Assembly: GCF_044068625.1 (NCBI RefSeq)
Contig: NZ_JBIPKH010000001.1
Coordinates: 62,001 to 126,000 of the forward strand
DNA: 64,000 nt
Reading direction: 5' to 3'
Source of the DNA: Desulfurivibrio sp044068625
GTDB lineage: Bacteria; Desulfobacterota; Desulfobulbia; Desulfobulbales; Desulfurivibrionaceae
Shown here piece after piece: positions 44,582-53,338 of this stretch (position 1 is its first letter; every line of letters starts with the position of its first letter). Under the pieces are notes generated by a model, which saw only the letters and a list, made by a program, of their open reading frames with translations, did no database searches and had not been told where the DNA came from. Both the position numbers and the translations under genes were made by a program.

Positions 44582-45955
44582 ATGGAAAACAGATCCGGTT
44601 CCGCCGGCCCCACCATCCATCGCCTGCCGCCCCAGAATGTCGAGGCCGAGCAGTGCGTTCTGGGCTCCATCCTGCTGCAACCCGGCGCCATGGCCCGAGC
44701 GGTGGAGATCCTCAGCCCCGATGACTTCTACCGGGAAGCCCACCGCGCCATCTACACCGCCATGGTGGCTCTCTTCGAGAAGAGCGAGCCCCTGGACCTG
44801 ATCACCATCACCAGTCTGCTCCAGGACACCCGTAAGCTCGACGGCGTGGGCGGTCCGGGCTATCTGGCCTCCCTCACCGACCTGGTGCCGGTGGCCGCCA
44901 ATATCGCCCATTACGCCCGCATCGTGCGGGACAAGGCGATTCTCCGCCGCCTGATCCAGACCAGCACCGAGATCGCCGGCCGCTGCTACGAGGAACAGGA
45001 CGATATCGACGGCCTGCTCGATGAGGTTGAGCAGACCGTCTTCGAGATCTCCCGAGCCAAAAGTGGTCAGTCCTACTGGCCGATGAAGACGGTGATCAAC
45101 GCCACCTTCAAGCATGTTGAATCGCTTTACGAGCGCAAGGAACATATCACCGGGGTTCCCACCGACTACCACGAACTCGACCGGATGACCGCCGGGCTGC
45201 AACCCGCCGACCTGATCATTCTGGCCGCCCGCCCCAGTATGGGCAAAACAGCCCTGGCCATGAACATCGTTCAGCACGTGGCCCTGATGCACAAAACCCC
45301 GGTGGGGGTATTCAGCCTGGAGATGTCCAAGGAGCAGTTGGGGCTGCGGATGCTCTGCTCGGTGAGCCGGGTCGATTCCCAGCGTCTGCGGACCGGTTTT
45401 CTCAAGGAGCAGGATTGGCCCAAACTGACCCGGGCCTACAACATGCTGCTCGACGCCCCCATCTACATCGACGACACCCCCGCCATCACCGTCCTGGAGA
45501 TGCGGGCCAAAGCCCGCCGGCTCAAGACCGAACACAATATCGGCATGCTGGTGGTGGATTACCTCCAGTTGATGCGGGGCCGCAGCAACGTCCAGTCCCG
45601 GGAACAGGAGATCAGCGAGATCTCCCGCTCACTTAAAGCGATGGCCAAGGAGCTGAGCGTTCCGGTCATGGCCCTTTCCCAGCTCAACCGAAGCCTGGAA
45701 AGCCGGCCCAACAAACGGCCCCAGCTCTCCGACCTGCGCGAGTCGGGCGCCATCGAGCAGGATGCCGACGTGATCTGCTTTATCTATCGCGACGAGGTTT
45801 ACAACAAGGCCGAGGACAATCCCAAACGGGGAATCGCCGAACTGATCATCGGGAAACAGCGCAACGGCCCCACCGGCACGGTGGAGCTGGCCTTCCTCGA
45901 CCACTTCACCACCTTCGAAAATCTGGCCCGCCAGGATTATTCCCCCGCGGCCTGA
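44582..45955 (+). CDS. dnaB: Replicative DNA helicase DnaB
   Basis: Hexameric helicase of the replication fork, 457 residues, no intein. N-terminal domain with QNVEAEQCVLGSILL near 18; RecA-like domain with Walker A ARPSMGKTALAMN near 215, Walker B MLVVDYLQLM near 323, and SQLNRSLESRPNKRPQLSDLRESGAIEQDAD (split by numbering, near 363-393). The ATG at 44582 follows CAGGAA; a TTG at 44555 is in frame. Its place after rplI is widely conserved. Confidence 0.96.
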   Translation: MENRSGSAGPTIHRLPPQNVEAEQCVLGSILLQPGAMARAVEILSPDDFYREAHRAIYTAMVALFEKSEPLDLITITSLLQDTRKLDGVGGPGYLASLTDLVPVAANIAHYARIVRDKAILRRLIQTSTEIAGRCYEEQDDIDGLLDEVEQTVFEISRAKSGQSYWPMKTVINATFKHVESLYERKEHITGVPTDYHELDRMTAGLQPADLIILAARPSMGKTALAMNIVQHVALMHKTPVGVFSLEMSKEQLGLRMLCSVSRVDSQRLRTGFLKEQDWPKLTRAYNMLLDAPIYIDDTPAITVLEMRAKARRLKTEHNIGMLVVDYLQLMRGRSNVQSREQEISEISRSLKAMAKELSVPVMALSQLNRSLESRPNKRPQLSDLRESGAIEQDADVICFIYRDEVYNKAEDNPKRGIAELIIGKQRNGPTGTVELAFLDHFTTFENLARQDYSPAA

Positions 45956-45959
45956 TTCC

Positions 45960-45991
45960 CCGCCCAATTTTGATCGAGGCGGTTGTTTTTT
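45960..45991 (+). terminator. Intrinsic terminator of dnaB
   Basis: Short stem CCGCC/GGCGG with a 13-base loop followed by TTGTTTTTT, just after the dnaB stop. Confidence 0.45.
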
Positions 45992-46066
45992 AGGCGGCAG
46001 TCAGGTAAAAGAGCAGGACTCACCGGCAGCTGCCATCAAATAAAATTTTCCGGACCTTTACCGATC

Positions 46067-48556
46067 ATGAGCAACAACCTGTCCCGTTATGATTTCGCGG
46101 CCATCGAGGAGAAATGGCGCACCCGCTGGCTGACCGCCAAAACCTGGAAAGTCACGGTCGACCCCAACCGCCAGAAATATTATGTCCTGGAGATGTTCCC
46201 CTACCCCTCCGGGCGGATCCACATGGGGCATGTCCGCAACTATACCATCGGCGACGTGGTCGCCCGCTATCGGCGGATGAGGGGAGACAACGTCATCCAT
46301 CCCATGGGCTGGGACGCCTTCGGCCTGCCGGCGGAAAACGCCGCCATCAAAAACGATACCCACCCCGCCAAGTGGACCTTTGAGAATATCGACTACATGC
46401 GGGGCCAACTCCAGCGCCTGGGCCTGAGCTACGACTGGGACCGGGAACTGGCCACCTGCAAGACCGACTACTACCGCTGGGAACAGCTCTTCTTCCTCAA
46501 GATGTATGAAAAAGGGCTGGCCTACCGCAAAAAAACCACCGTCAACTGGTGTGAGCCCTGCCAGACGGTACTGGCCAATGAGCAGGTGATCAACGGCACC
46601 TGCTGGCGCTGCGACACCCTGGTCACCCCCCGTGAGATGCAGGGCTGGTTCCTCAAGATCACCGCCTACGCCGAAGAGCTGCTGGCCGGTTGCGACCAGC
46701 TGCCGGGCTGGCCGGAAAAGGTGCTGACCATGCAGCGCAACTGGATCGGCAAAAGCCTCGGGGCGGAGATCGAATTTCCGGTGGAGGGCCGGGCCGACAA
46801 GCTGACCATCTTCACCACCCGGCCGGACACCATCTTCGGCGCCACCTTCATGTCCCTGGCTCCGGAGCATCCCCTGGTGACCCAGTTGAGCCGGGGCACT
46901 GAACAGGAAGCGGCGGTGGCCGACTTCGTGAAGCGGACCGTCGCCGCCCGCCGCCGCCTCAAACCCGGTGAAGAACCCGAGAAGGAGGGGGTCTTCACCG
47001 GCGGCTACTGTCTCAATCCCTTCACCGGCACCCGGCTGCCGATCTACGCCGCCAACTTCGTGCTGATGGAATATGGCACCGGGGCGGTGATGGCGGTTCC
47101 GGCCCACGATCAGCGCGACTTCGAATTCGCCACACTTTACCGGCTGCCCATCGTCCCGGTGGTCCTGCCCGAGGGGGCAGAACTGACCGCCGAGACCATG
47201 ACCCAGGCCCACGAGGGCCCCGGAAATCTTAGCGACTCCGGCGAGTTCACCGGCCTGGACTGGGAGGAGGCCAAAGCGGCGATAACCCGGCGGGCCGAGG
47301 AGCAGGGATTCGGTCGGGCCAGGACCACCTATCGTCTCCGCGACTGGGGGATCTCCCGCCAGCGCTACTGGGGCACCCCAATTCCGGTAATCCATTGCCA
47401 AAAATGCGGAATCCAGCCGGTACCGGAGGCCGACCTGCCGGTGGAACTGCCCACCGATGTCAAGATCGATAAATCCGGCAAGTCGCCCCTGCATACCCTG
47501 GAAAGTTTTATCCGGACTACTTGCCCGGCCTGCGGCGGCCCGGCCCGGCGGGAAACCGACACCTTCGACACCTTCATGGAATCCTCCTGGTATTTCGCCC
47601 GCTACGCCTGCCCCGATTTCCATGACGGCCCGCTGGGCCGCGACCAGGTCGACTACTGGCTGCCGGTGGATCAGTACATCGGCGGGGTGGAGCATGCCAT
47701 CCTCCATCTGCTCTACTCCCGCTTCTTCACCCGGGTATTGCGCGATCTCGGCTACCTGGGAATCGACGAACCCTTCACCAACCTCCTCACCCAGGGGATG
47801 GTGATCAAGGATGGCAGCAAGATGAGCAAATCCAAGGGCAACGTGGTCGATCCCAGCGAGCTGATCGCCAGGTTCGGGGCCGATACCGTGCGGCTCTTCA
47901 GCCTCTTTGCCGCCCCCCCTGAACGGGACCTGGAGTGGAACGACCAGGGGGTGGAGGGCGCCTTTCGCTTCCTGAGCCGAATTCAGCGCTTTGTCGGCGA
48001 TCATCTGGAGCTGCTGCGCCGGGCCGACGACGCTCTGCCGGCCACGCTAAGTGAGACCGACCGGGCCCTGCACCGCAAAACCCACCAGACCATCCGCAAG
48101 GTCGGCCGCGACCTGGAGAGCGATTTTCACTTCAACACCGCCATCAGTGCGGTGATGGAGCTGACCAACACCCTCTTCGCCCTCACCGCCCCCGAAAGCA
48201 AGGAAACTCCGCAGCCGCCCCTGGTGCGCCGGGCGGTGGAAGCGATCCTCACCCTGCTCTTCCCCATGGTCCCCCACCTGACCGCCGAACTGTGGGAGGT
48301 CACCGGCCACGACCGGGAGCTGGATGCCATCCCCTGGCCGGAGTACGATCCGGAAGCCGCCAAGGATGAAGAGATCACGGTGGTGATCCAGGTCAAAGGC
48401 AAGGTCCGCGGCCGCCTGCAGGTGGCGCCGGGCACCGCCGAGGATGAGCTGCGGCAACTGGCCCTGGCCGACGACAAGGTCAAGGGGTTCATCGGTGAGG
48501 CCCCGATCCGTAAAGTCATTGTCGTGCCGGACAAGCTGGTCAATATCGTAATCTAA
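46067..48556 (+). CDS. leuS: Leucyl-tRNA synthetase
   Basis: Class I synthetase charging tRNA-Leu, 829 residues, within the normal bacterial range. HIGH variant HMGH in FPYPSGRIHMGHVRNYTIG near 42-60, editing domain about 220-410 with TTRPDTIFGATF, zinc-finger-like CQKCGIQP and CPACGG near 440-490, and KMSKS in GSKMSKSKGNVVDPSE near 584. An open frame extends upstream, but alignment supports the ATG at 46067. Directly followed by lptE, as in E. coli. Confidence 0.97.
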   Translation: MSNNLSRYDFAAIEEKWRTRWLTAKTWKVTVDPNRQKYYVLEMFPYPSGRIHMGHVRNYTIGDVVARYRRMRGDNVIHPMGWDAFGLPAENAAIKNDTHPAKWTFENIDYMRGQLQRLGLSYDWDRELATCKTDYYRWEQLFFLKMYEKGLAYRKKTTVNWCEPCQTVLANEQVINGTCWRCDTLVTPREMQGWFLKITAYAEELLAGCDQLPGWPEKVLTMQRNWIGKSLGAEIEFPVEGRADKLTIFTTRPDTIFGATFMSLAPEHPLVTQLSRGTEQEAAVADFVKRTVAARRRLKPGEEPEKEGVFTGGYCLNPFTGTRLPIYAANFVLMEYGTGAVMAVPAHDQRDFEFATLYRLPIVPVVLPEGAELTAETMTQAHEGPGNLSDSGEFTGLDWEEAKAAITRRAEEQGFGRARTTYRLRDWGISRQRYWGTPIPVIHCQKCGIQPVPEADLPVELPTDVKIDKSGKSPLHTLESFIRTTCPACGGPARRETDTFDTFMESSWYFARYACPDFHDGPLGRDQVDYWLPVDQYIGGVEHAILHLLYSRFFTRVLRDLGYLGIDEPFTNLLTQGMVIKDGSKMSKSKGNVVDPSELIARFGADTVRLFSLFAAPPERDLEWNDQGVEGAFRFLSRIQRFVGDHLELLRRADDALPATLSETDRALHRKTHQTIRKVGRDLESDFHFNTAISAVMELTNTLFALTAPESKETPQPPLVRRAVEAILTLLFPMVPHLTAELWEVTGHDRELDAIPWPEYDPEAAKDEEITVVIQVKGKVRGRLQVAPGTAEDELRQLALADDKVKGFIGEAPIRKVIVVPDKLVNIVI

Positions 48557-48570
48557 CCATCCCCCAAGAG

Positions 48571-49128
48571 ATGAAACCTCAAACCGGACCGACTATAATT
48601 CTGGCTGTGCTGGCGGCAGGCTGGCTGTTGCTGGCTTCCTGCGGCTACTACAACCCCAACGTGCTGCCGGAACAGCGCGACCTGCCTCCCACCCGACTTT
48701 ACGCCCCCATGTGGCAAAATGCCACCAACGAGCTGGGGCTGGAAAGCCGAGCCCACGGGGCGGTGAGCGACTGGTTGCTGCAGTCGGGCCGCATCGTCCT
48801 GGTGGCCGATCAAGAGGAAGCGGAATATATTCTGACCGGTCGGATCAGTTCCATCCGCTATCCCGGCTTCTCCTACGACATCACCACCACCGCCCGCGCC
48901 CTCAATGCGGTGCTGACCAGTTCCGTCAGTCTGACCGAAAGGGAAAGCGGCCGGATAATCTGGCAAAATCCCAGCCTGCGCCTGGAGGAAACCTACAACC
49001 TGGACGCCAGCGTCAGCCAGACCGACGCCAACCAGCGCGAGGCTCTGCGCCTGCTGGTTGACAGCCTGGCCGAACAGGTATACCTGCGGGTGTTGCGCAG
49101 CTTGACCGCCGTACACAGATATCGCTAA
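48571..49128 (+). CDS. lptE: LPS assembly lipoprotein LptE-like
   Basis: Outer-membrane lipoprotein that plugs LptD during LPS insertion, 185 residues. Signal peptide with lipobox LASC, lipidated Cys near 24 (LLLASCGYYNPN), then VLPEQRDLPPTRLYAPMW, GRISSIRYPGFSYDI and a Ser/Thr-rich beta domain (NAVLTSSVSLTERESGRIIW). Position 14 bases after leuS matches the leuS-lptE order of proteobacteria. Sequence divergence is normal for LptE; the call leans on context. Confidence 0.82.
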   Translation: MKPQTGPTIILAVLAAGWLLLASCGYYNPNVLPEQRDLPPTRLYAPMWQNATNELGLESRAHGAVSDWLLQSGRIVLVADQEEAEYILTGRISSIRYPGFSYDITTTARALNAVLTSSVSLTERESGRIIWQNPSLRLEETYNLDASVSQTDANQREALRLLVDSLAEQVYLRVLRSLTAVHRYR

Positions 49129-49174
49129 CCCAGACACTTGATATTTCCATCAGTAAAGCCCATCGGAGGAAGAG

Positions 49175-51175
49175 ATGACCATACCCCGTAAACAACTTGC
49201 CAACGCCATCCGCGCCCTGAGCATGGACGCCATCCAGAAAGCCAACTCCGGCCACCCCGGCGCCCCCATGGGGATGGCCGACATCGCCGAAGTTCTGTGG
49301 AACGATTTTCTCAAACACAACCCGGCCAATCCCAGCTGGCCCGACCGGGACCGTTTCGTCTTCTCCAACGGCCACGGCTCGATGCTGCTCTACTCGGTGC
49401 TGCATCTGACCGGTTACGATCTGAGTATCGAAGATATCAAGAACTTCCGCCAGCTCCACTCCAAAACCCCGGGGCATCCCGAACACGGCTACACCCCCGG
49501 GGTGGAAACCACCTCCGGCCCCCTGGGCCAGGGGATCGCCAACGCGGTGGGCATGGCCATCGCCGAACGGACTCTGGCCGCCCAGTTCAACCGGCCCGGT
49601 CACCGGATCATCGACCACTACACTTACACCTTTCTGGGCGATGGCTGCATGATGGAGGGGATCTCGCATGAGGCCTGCTCCCTGGCCGGCACCTTGGGCC
49701 TCAATAAGTTGATCGCCCTCTACGACGACAACGGGATCTCCATCGACGGTGAGGTCGCGGGCTGGTTCTCCGAGGATATCCCCCAGCGCTTCCGCTCCTA
49801 CGGCTGGCAGGTGATCGCCGGAGTGGACGGCCACGATCCCGAGGCGATCAAGGCGGCCATCACCGAGGCCCGTGAAGAGCAGCAGCGGCCCACCCTGATC
49901 TGCTGCAAAACCATCATCGGCTGCTGCTCCCCCAACAAGCAGGGGAAAGAGACCTGTCACGGCGCCCCGCTGGGTGAAGAGGAGATCAAGCTGACCCGGG
50001 CCGAGATGGATTGGCCCCATCCCGCCTTTGTGATCCCCGAGGAGATCGCCGCCGCCTGGAACGCCCGGGCCCGGGGAGCGGAGGCCGAAGGGTCCTGGCA
50101 GGAGAAGATGGCCGCCTACACCAAGGCTTTCCCCCGGGAAGCGACGGAACTCCAGCGCCGGCTCAGTGGCCGCTTACCCGCCGACTGGGCCCAACAGGCG
50201 GCGGCCTTCGTGGCCGCCAGCGAGGAGAAAGCGGCCAAAGTGGCCAGCCGCAAGGCTTCCCAGTTGGCCCTGGAAGGCTACGGCCCGCTGCTGCCGGAGC
50301 TGATCGGCGGCTCCGCCGATCTGGCCGGCTCCAACCTCACCATCTGGTCCGGCAGCCGCGATATCAAACAGCACCACGACGGCAACTACATCTATTTCGG
50401 GGTGCGGGAGTTCGCCATGATGGCCATCGGCAACGGCCTGGCCCTCCATGGCGGCTTTATCCCCTACACCGCCACCTTCCTGGTCTTTGCCGATTATGCC
50501 CGCAACGCCATTCGCATGGCCGCGCTGATGAAGCAGCGGGCCATCTTCGTGCTGACCCACGACTCCATCGGCCTGGGTGAGGACGGTCCCACCCACCAGC
50601 CGGTGGAACATGCCGCCTCTCTGCGGCTGATCCCCAACCTCCAGGTCTGGCGACCCTGCGACGCCGGGGAAACCGCGGTGGCCTGGAAAACGGCCCTTGA
50701 ACGGGAGGATGGCCCCAGCGCCCTGCTCCTTTCCCGGCAGAACCTGCCCCACCAGCCCCGTACTCCGGCACAGAGCGCCACGGTAAGCCGGGGCGGTTAT
50801 ATTCTGCGGGATTGCCAGGGCACTCCCGAACTGATCCTGCTCGCCACCGGCTCGGAGGTGGAGCTGGCCGTTGCCGCCGCCACCAAACTGGCCGAAGCCG
50901 GCAGGCAGATCCGGGTGGTCTCCCTGCCCTGCCTGGAGCTGTTCGAGGCCCAGGATGAGAGCTATCGCCAAAGCGTGCTTCCCGACGGGGTGGCGGCCCG
51001 GATCGCCATCGAAGCCGGTCGCAGCGACGGCTGGTACAAGTATGTCGGCCGCCGGGGCAAGGTGATCGGTCTGGATCGTTTCGGGGAATCGGCCCCGGCC
51101 GAGCAGCTTTTCCCGCTCTTCGGCTTCACGGTGGAAAAGGTGCTGGCGGCTGCCGCCGAATTAACCGGCAAGTAG
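49175..51175 (+). CDS. tkt: Transketolase
   Basis: Thiamine-diphosphate enzyme of the non-oxidative pentose phosphate pathway, 666 residues, full length. SMDAIQKANSGHPGAPMGMADIAEVLW near 14-39, GPLGQGIANAVGMAIAE near 115, TPP motif GDGCMMEGISHEACSLAGTLGL near 155 to NN in DDNGISID, GVREFAMMAIGNGLALHGG near 410 and LTHDSIGLGEDGPTHQPVE near 468. GGAGG before the ATG. Its stop overlaps the start of the dus gene. fbp lies just beyond, so sugar-phosphate genes cluster here. Confidence 0.97.
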   Translation: MTIPRKQLANAIRALSMDAIQKANSGHPGAPMGMADIAEVLWNDFLKHNPANPSWPDRDRFVFSNGHGSMLLYSVLHLTGYDLSIEDIKNFRQLHSKTPGHPEHGYTPGVETTSGPLGQGIANAVGMAIAERTLAAQFNRPGHRIIDHYTYTFLGDGCMMEGISHEACSLAGTLGLNKLIALYDDNGISIDGEVAGWFSEDIPQRFRSYGWQVIAGVDGHDPEAIKAAITEAREEQQRPTLICCKTIIGCCSPNKQGKETCHGAPLGEEEIKLTRAEMDWPHPAFVIPEEIAAAWNARARGAEAEGSWQEKMAAYTKAFPREATELQRRLSGRLPADWAQQAAAFVAASEEKAAKVASRKASQLALEGYGPLLPELIGGSADLAGSNLTIWSGSRDIKQHHDGNYIYFGVREFAMMAIGNGLALHGGFIPYTATFLVFADYARNAIRMAALMKQRAIFVLTHDSIGLGEDGPTHQPVEHAASLRLIPNLQVWRPCDAGETAVAWKTALEREDGPSALLLSRQNLPHQPRTPAQSATVSRGGYILRDCQGTPELILLATGSEVELAVAAATKLAEAGRQIRVVSLPCLELFEAQDESYRQSVLPDGVAARIAIEAGRSDGWYKYVGRRGKVIGLDRFGESAPAEQLFPLFGFTVEKVLAAAAELTGK

Positions 51176-52146
51176 TGGCTGCTGTTCTACGAATTGGGGG
51201 AATAACGGCCTCCAGCCCCCTGGTGGCCGCTCCCCTGGCCGGGTACTCCGACCTGGCCTTTCGCCTGCTTTGCCGGGAGTATGGGGCCGGAATCTGCTGG
51301 TCGGAGATGATCAGTTGCCACGGGGTGGTGCGCCGCCAGTCCCGGACCCTGGATCTGGCGGCGACGGTGGCGGCGGAACGGCCGGTGATTATGCAGCTCT
51401 TCGGCTCCGAACCGGAGATCATGGCCGAGGCGGCGGCCATCCTGAGCGAACTGCCCATCGACGGCCTCGATATCAATATGGGCTGCCCGGTGCGCAAGGT
51501 GGTCAAACGGGGGGCGGGCTCGGCCTTGATGAAGGAGCCCCGACTGGCCGCCAACCTGACCCGGGCGGTGGTGGCGGCCACCAGGCTGCCGGTAACCGTC
51601 AAGATCCGCTCGGGCTGGAACCACCAGGCGATCACCGCCCCGGAGTTCGCCAAAATGCTGGCCGACTGCGGGGCAGCCGCCATCACCATCCATGGTCGCA
51701 CCTGGAGCGACGGCTTCACCGGCCGGGCCGATCGCCGGGTGATCGCGGCGGTGAAAGCGGCGGTGGATATTCCGGTGATCGGCAACGGCGATATCGTAAG
51801 CCATGGCGAAGCCCTGGCGATGATGGCTGAAACCGGTTGCGACGGGGCGATGATCGGCCGGGGGGCCTTGGGTTCCCCCTGGGTTTTCACCCCGGATTGC
51901 CCCGAACACCCGCCCCTGGCTCCCCGCCTCCGCGCCGCCCTGCGCCATCTCCTTTTGCTCCGGGAGTTCCACCCCCGCTGCAACCCGATCCACGCCAGGA
52001 ATCAGTTGGGCCGCTATTTCAGGGCCCTGCCCAACGGCGCCCTCCTGCGCAAACAGATTTACGACCTCGGTGACACCGACCAACTGGAAAACTTTTTGCG
52101 CGGTTTACTTGCCGGGGAACAGCAAGGAAAAGCTGGGGCGCTTTAG
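51175..52146 (+). CDS. tRNA-dihydrouridine synthase (DusB-like)
   Basis: FMN enzyme that reduces uridine in tRNA D-loops, 323 residues. SPLVAAPLAGYSDLAFRLLC near 13, QLFGSEPEIMAEAAAIL near 75, GLDINMGCPVRKVVKRGAGSALM near 97-119 (Cys is catalytic), ITIHGRTWSDGFTGRAD near 172 and PVIGNGDIVS near 198, GAMIGRGALGSPWVF near 225. GTG start overlapping the tkt stop by one base. Ends overlap the convergent fbp by 4 bases. Dus subtype cannot be fixed. Confidence 0.92.
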   Translation: MAAVLRIGGITASSPLVAAPLAGYSDLAFRLLCREYGAGICWSEMISCHGVVRRQSRTLDLAATVAAERPVIMQLFGSEPEIMAEAAAILSELPIDGLDINMGCPVRKVVKRGAGSALMKEPRLAANLTRAVVAATRLPVTVKIRSGWNHQAITAPEFAKMLADCGAAAITIHGRTWSDGFTGRADRRVIAAVKAAVDIPVIGNGDIVSHGEALAMMAETGCDGAMIGRGALGSPWVFTPDCPEHPPLAPRLRAALRHLLLLREFHPRCNPIHARNQLGRYFRALPNGALLRKQIYDLGDTDQLENFLRGLLAGEQQGKAGAL

Positions 52147-53162
52147 CGCTGGCCGCGGATAAACTCCTGGTAGAGATCCACATCACGACGGCTGCCGACC
52201 ACCAGGGGAACCCGCTGGTGAAGGCCATCGGGCTGGATCTCGCTGATCTCCAGGCCGTCATCGGTGATGGCCCGCCCGCCGGCCTGCTCCACCAGAAAGG
52301 CCATGGGAGCGGCCTCATAAAGGAGACGCAGCTTGCCGTAGGGTTTGGTGGGGTCCTTGCTGTCGCTGGGATAGAGAAAAACGCCGCCGGCGATCAGGTT
52401 GCGGTGGAAATCGGCGACCATCGAACCGATATAGCGGGCGCTGTATGGGCGGCCGGTGGCCCTGTCCTCCTCCTTGAGGTATTCGATATAGCGGCGCACC
52501 GGCTCCTGCCAGTACCGATAGTTGCCCTCATTGACACTGAGATACTTGCTCTTCTCGGGAATCCGGATGTCGGGATGGGAGAGGAAAAACTCGCCCACGC
52601 TGGGATCCAGGGTAAAGCCCTGGACCCCTTCGCCGGTGGTGAAAACCAGCATGGTACTGGAGCCGTAGATGATGTAGCCGGCCGCCACCTGCCGACCGGC
52701 GGGCTGGAGCAGGTCCGACTCATCCCCGGGTCCGCCGTCGGGGGAGAGCCGGCGATGGATGGAGAAGATGGTGCCGATGCTGACATTGACATCGATATTG
52801 CTGGAACCGTCCAAGGGATCAAAGGCCAGGGTGTATTTACCCTCGTAGCCCTCCACCACCGGAATGATATCGGCCTCCTCCTCGGAGGTCATGGCGCAGA
52901 TATAGCCGCAGCGAGCCATCCGTCGTTTGATGGTGTTGTTGGCAAAATCATCCAGTTTCTGAACATGCTCGCCCTGAATATTGGTCTTGCCGCTCATCCC
53001 CAGAATATCGGCCAGGCCGGCCATGTTGACCTCGGCCGAGATGGTCTTGGCCGCCACGATCAGTTCGTTGAGCAGGCCGGTGAGATCACCGGTGGCCTCG
53101 GGATGGAGGCGCTGGCTGTCCATGATATGACGACTTACCGTTATTCCCAAAGGTCTGGTCAT
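52143..53162 (-). CDS. fbp: Fructose-1,6-bisphosphatase class I
   Basis: Gluconeogenic phosphatase, Mg2+-dependent, 339 residues. TSEEEADIIPV near 93 (metal Glu), FDPLDGSSNIDVNVSIGTIFSI near 115-136 (catalytic Asp/Glu loop), GYIIYGSSTMLVFTTG near 162, YIGSMVADFHRNLIAGGVFLYP near 250. GGGAGAGA precedes the ATG. Next to tkt, consistent with hexose and pentose phosphate synthesis in an organism growing on CO2 or C2 units. Confidence 0.96.
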   Translation of the reverse strand: MTRPLGITVSRHIMDSQRLHPEATGDLTGLLNELIVAAKTISAEVNMAGLADILGMSGKTNIQGEHVQKLDDFANNTIKRRMARCGYICAMTSEEEADIIPVVEGYEGKYTLAFDPLDGSSNIDVNVSIGTIFSIHRRLSPDGGPGDESDLLQPAGRQVAAGYIIYGSSTMLVFTTGEGVQGFTLDPSVGEFFLSHPDIRIPEKSKYLSVNEGNYRYWQEPVRRYIEYLKEEDRATGRPYSARYIGSMVADFHRNLIAGGVFLYPSDSKDPTKPYGKLRLLYEAAPMAFLVEQAGGRAITDDGLEISEIQPDGLHQRVPLVVGSRRDVDLYQEFIRGQR

Positions 53163-53233
53163 GCTTGTCTCTCCCTGATCCCAAAGCTGTCATCTTGAAG
53201 GTCTGGCCGCTGGCGGGTCCCGCTTGCCGGATC

Positions 53234-53262
53234 AACTTAAGCAAGATGGGGAAGGCGGTCAA
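53234..53262 (-). promoter_or_regulatory. Promoter of fbp
   Basis: Minus-strand TTGACC, 17-base spacer, TAAGTT, about 72 bases before the fbp start. Confidence 0.45.
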
Positions 53263-53269
53263 ACAAATT

Positions 53270-53283
53270 CCGCTTTAAAGCGG
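53270..53283. promoter_or_regulatory. Candidate operator palindrome between fbp and the MFS gene
   Basis: Perfect 14-base palindrome CCGCTTTAAAGCGG lying between the two divergent promoters; a dimeric regulator site is inferred. Confidence 0.4.
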
Positions 53284-53303
53284 CCTTTTGCCCCCCTTTG
53301 CGC

Positions 53304-53332
53304 TTGACAGCCCCGGCGAAAAAACTCATTTT
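53304..53332 (+). promoter_or_regulatory. Promoter of the MFS transporter gene
   Basis: TTGACA, 17-base spacer, CATTTT. The -10 is weak, and the expected start of transcription coincides with the first ATG (53339). Shares CTTGACAGCCCCGGC with the element at 34777. Confidence 0.4.
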
Positions 53333-53338
53333 GGCCCG

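Noticed and set aside
46058..48004. 648-residue open frame opposite leuS
   Set aside because: Antisense of a strongly conserved gene; composition (Gly/His/Gln-rich) is typical of GC-rich shadow frames and there is no family motif.
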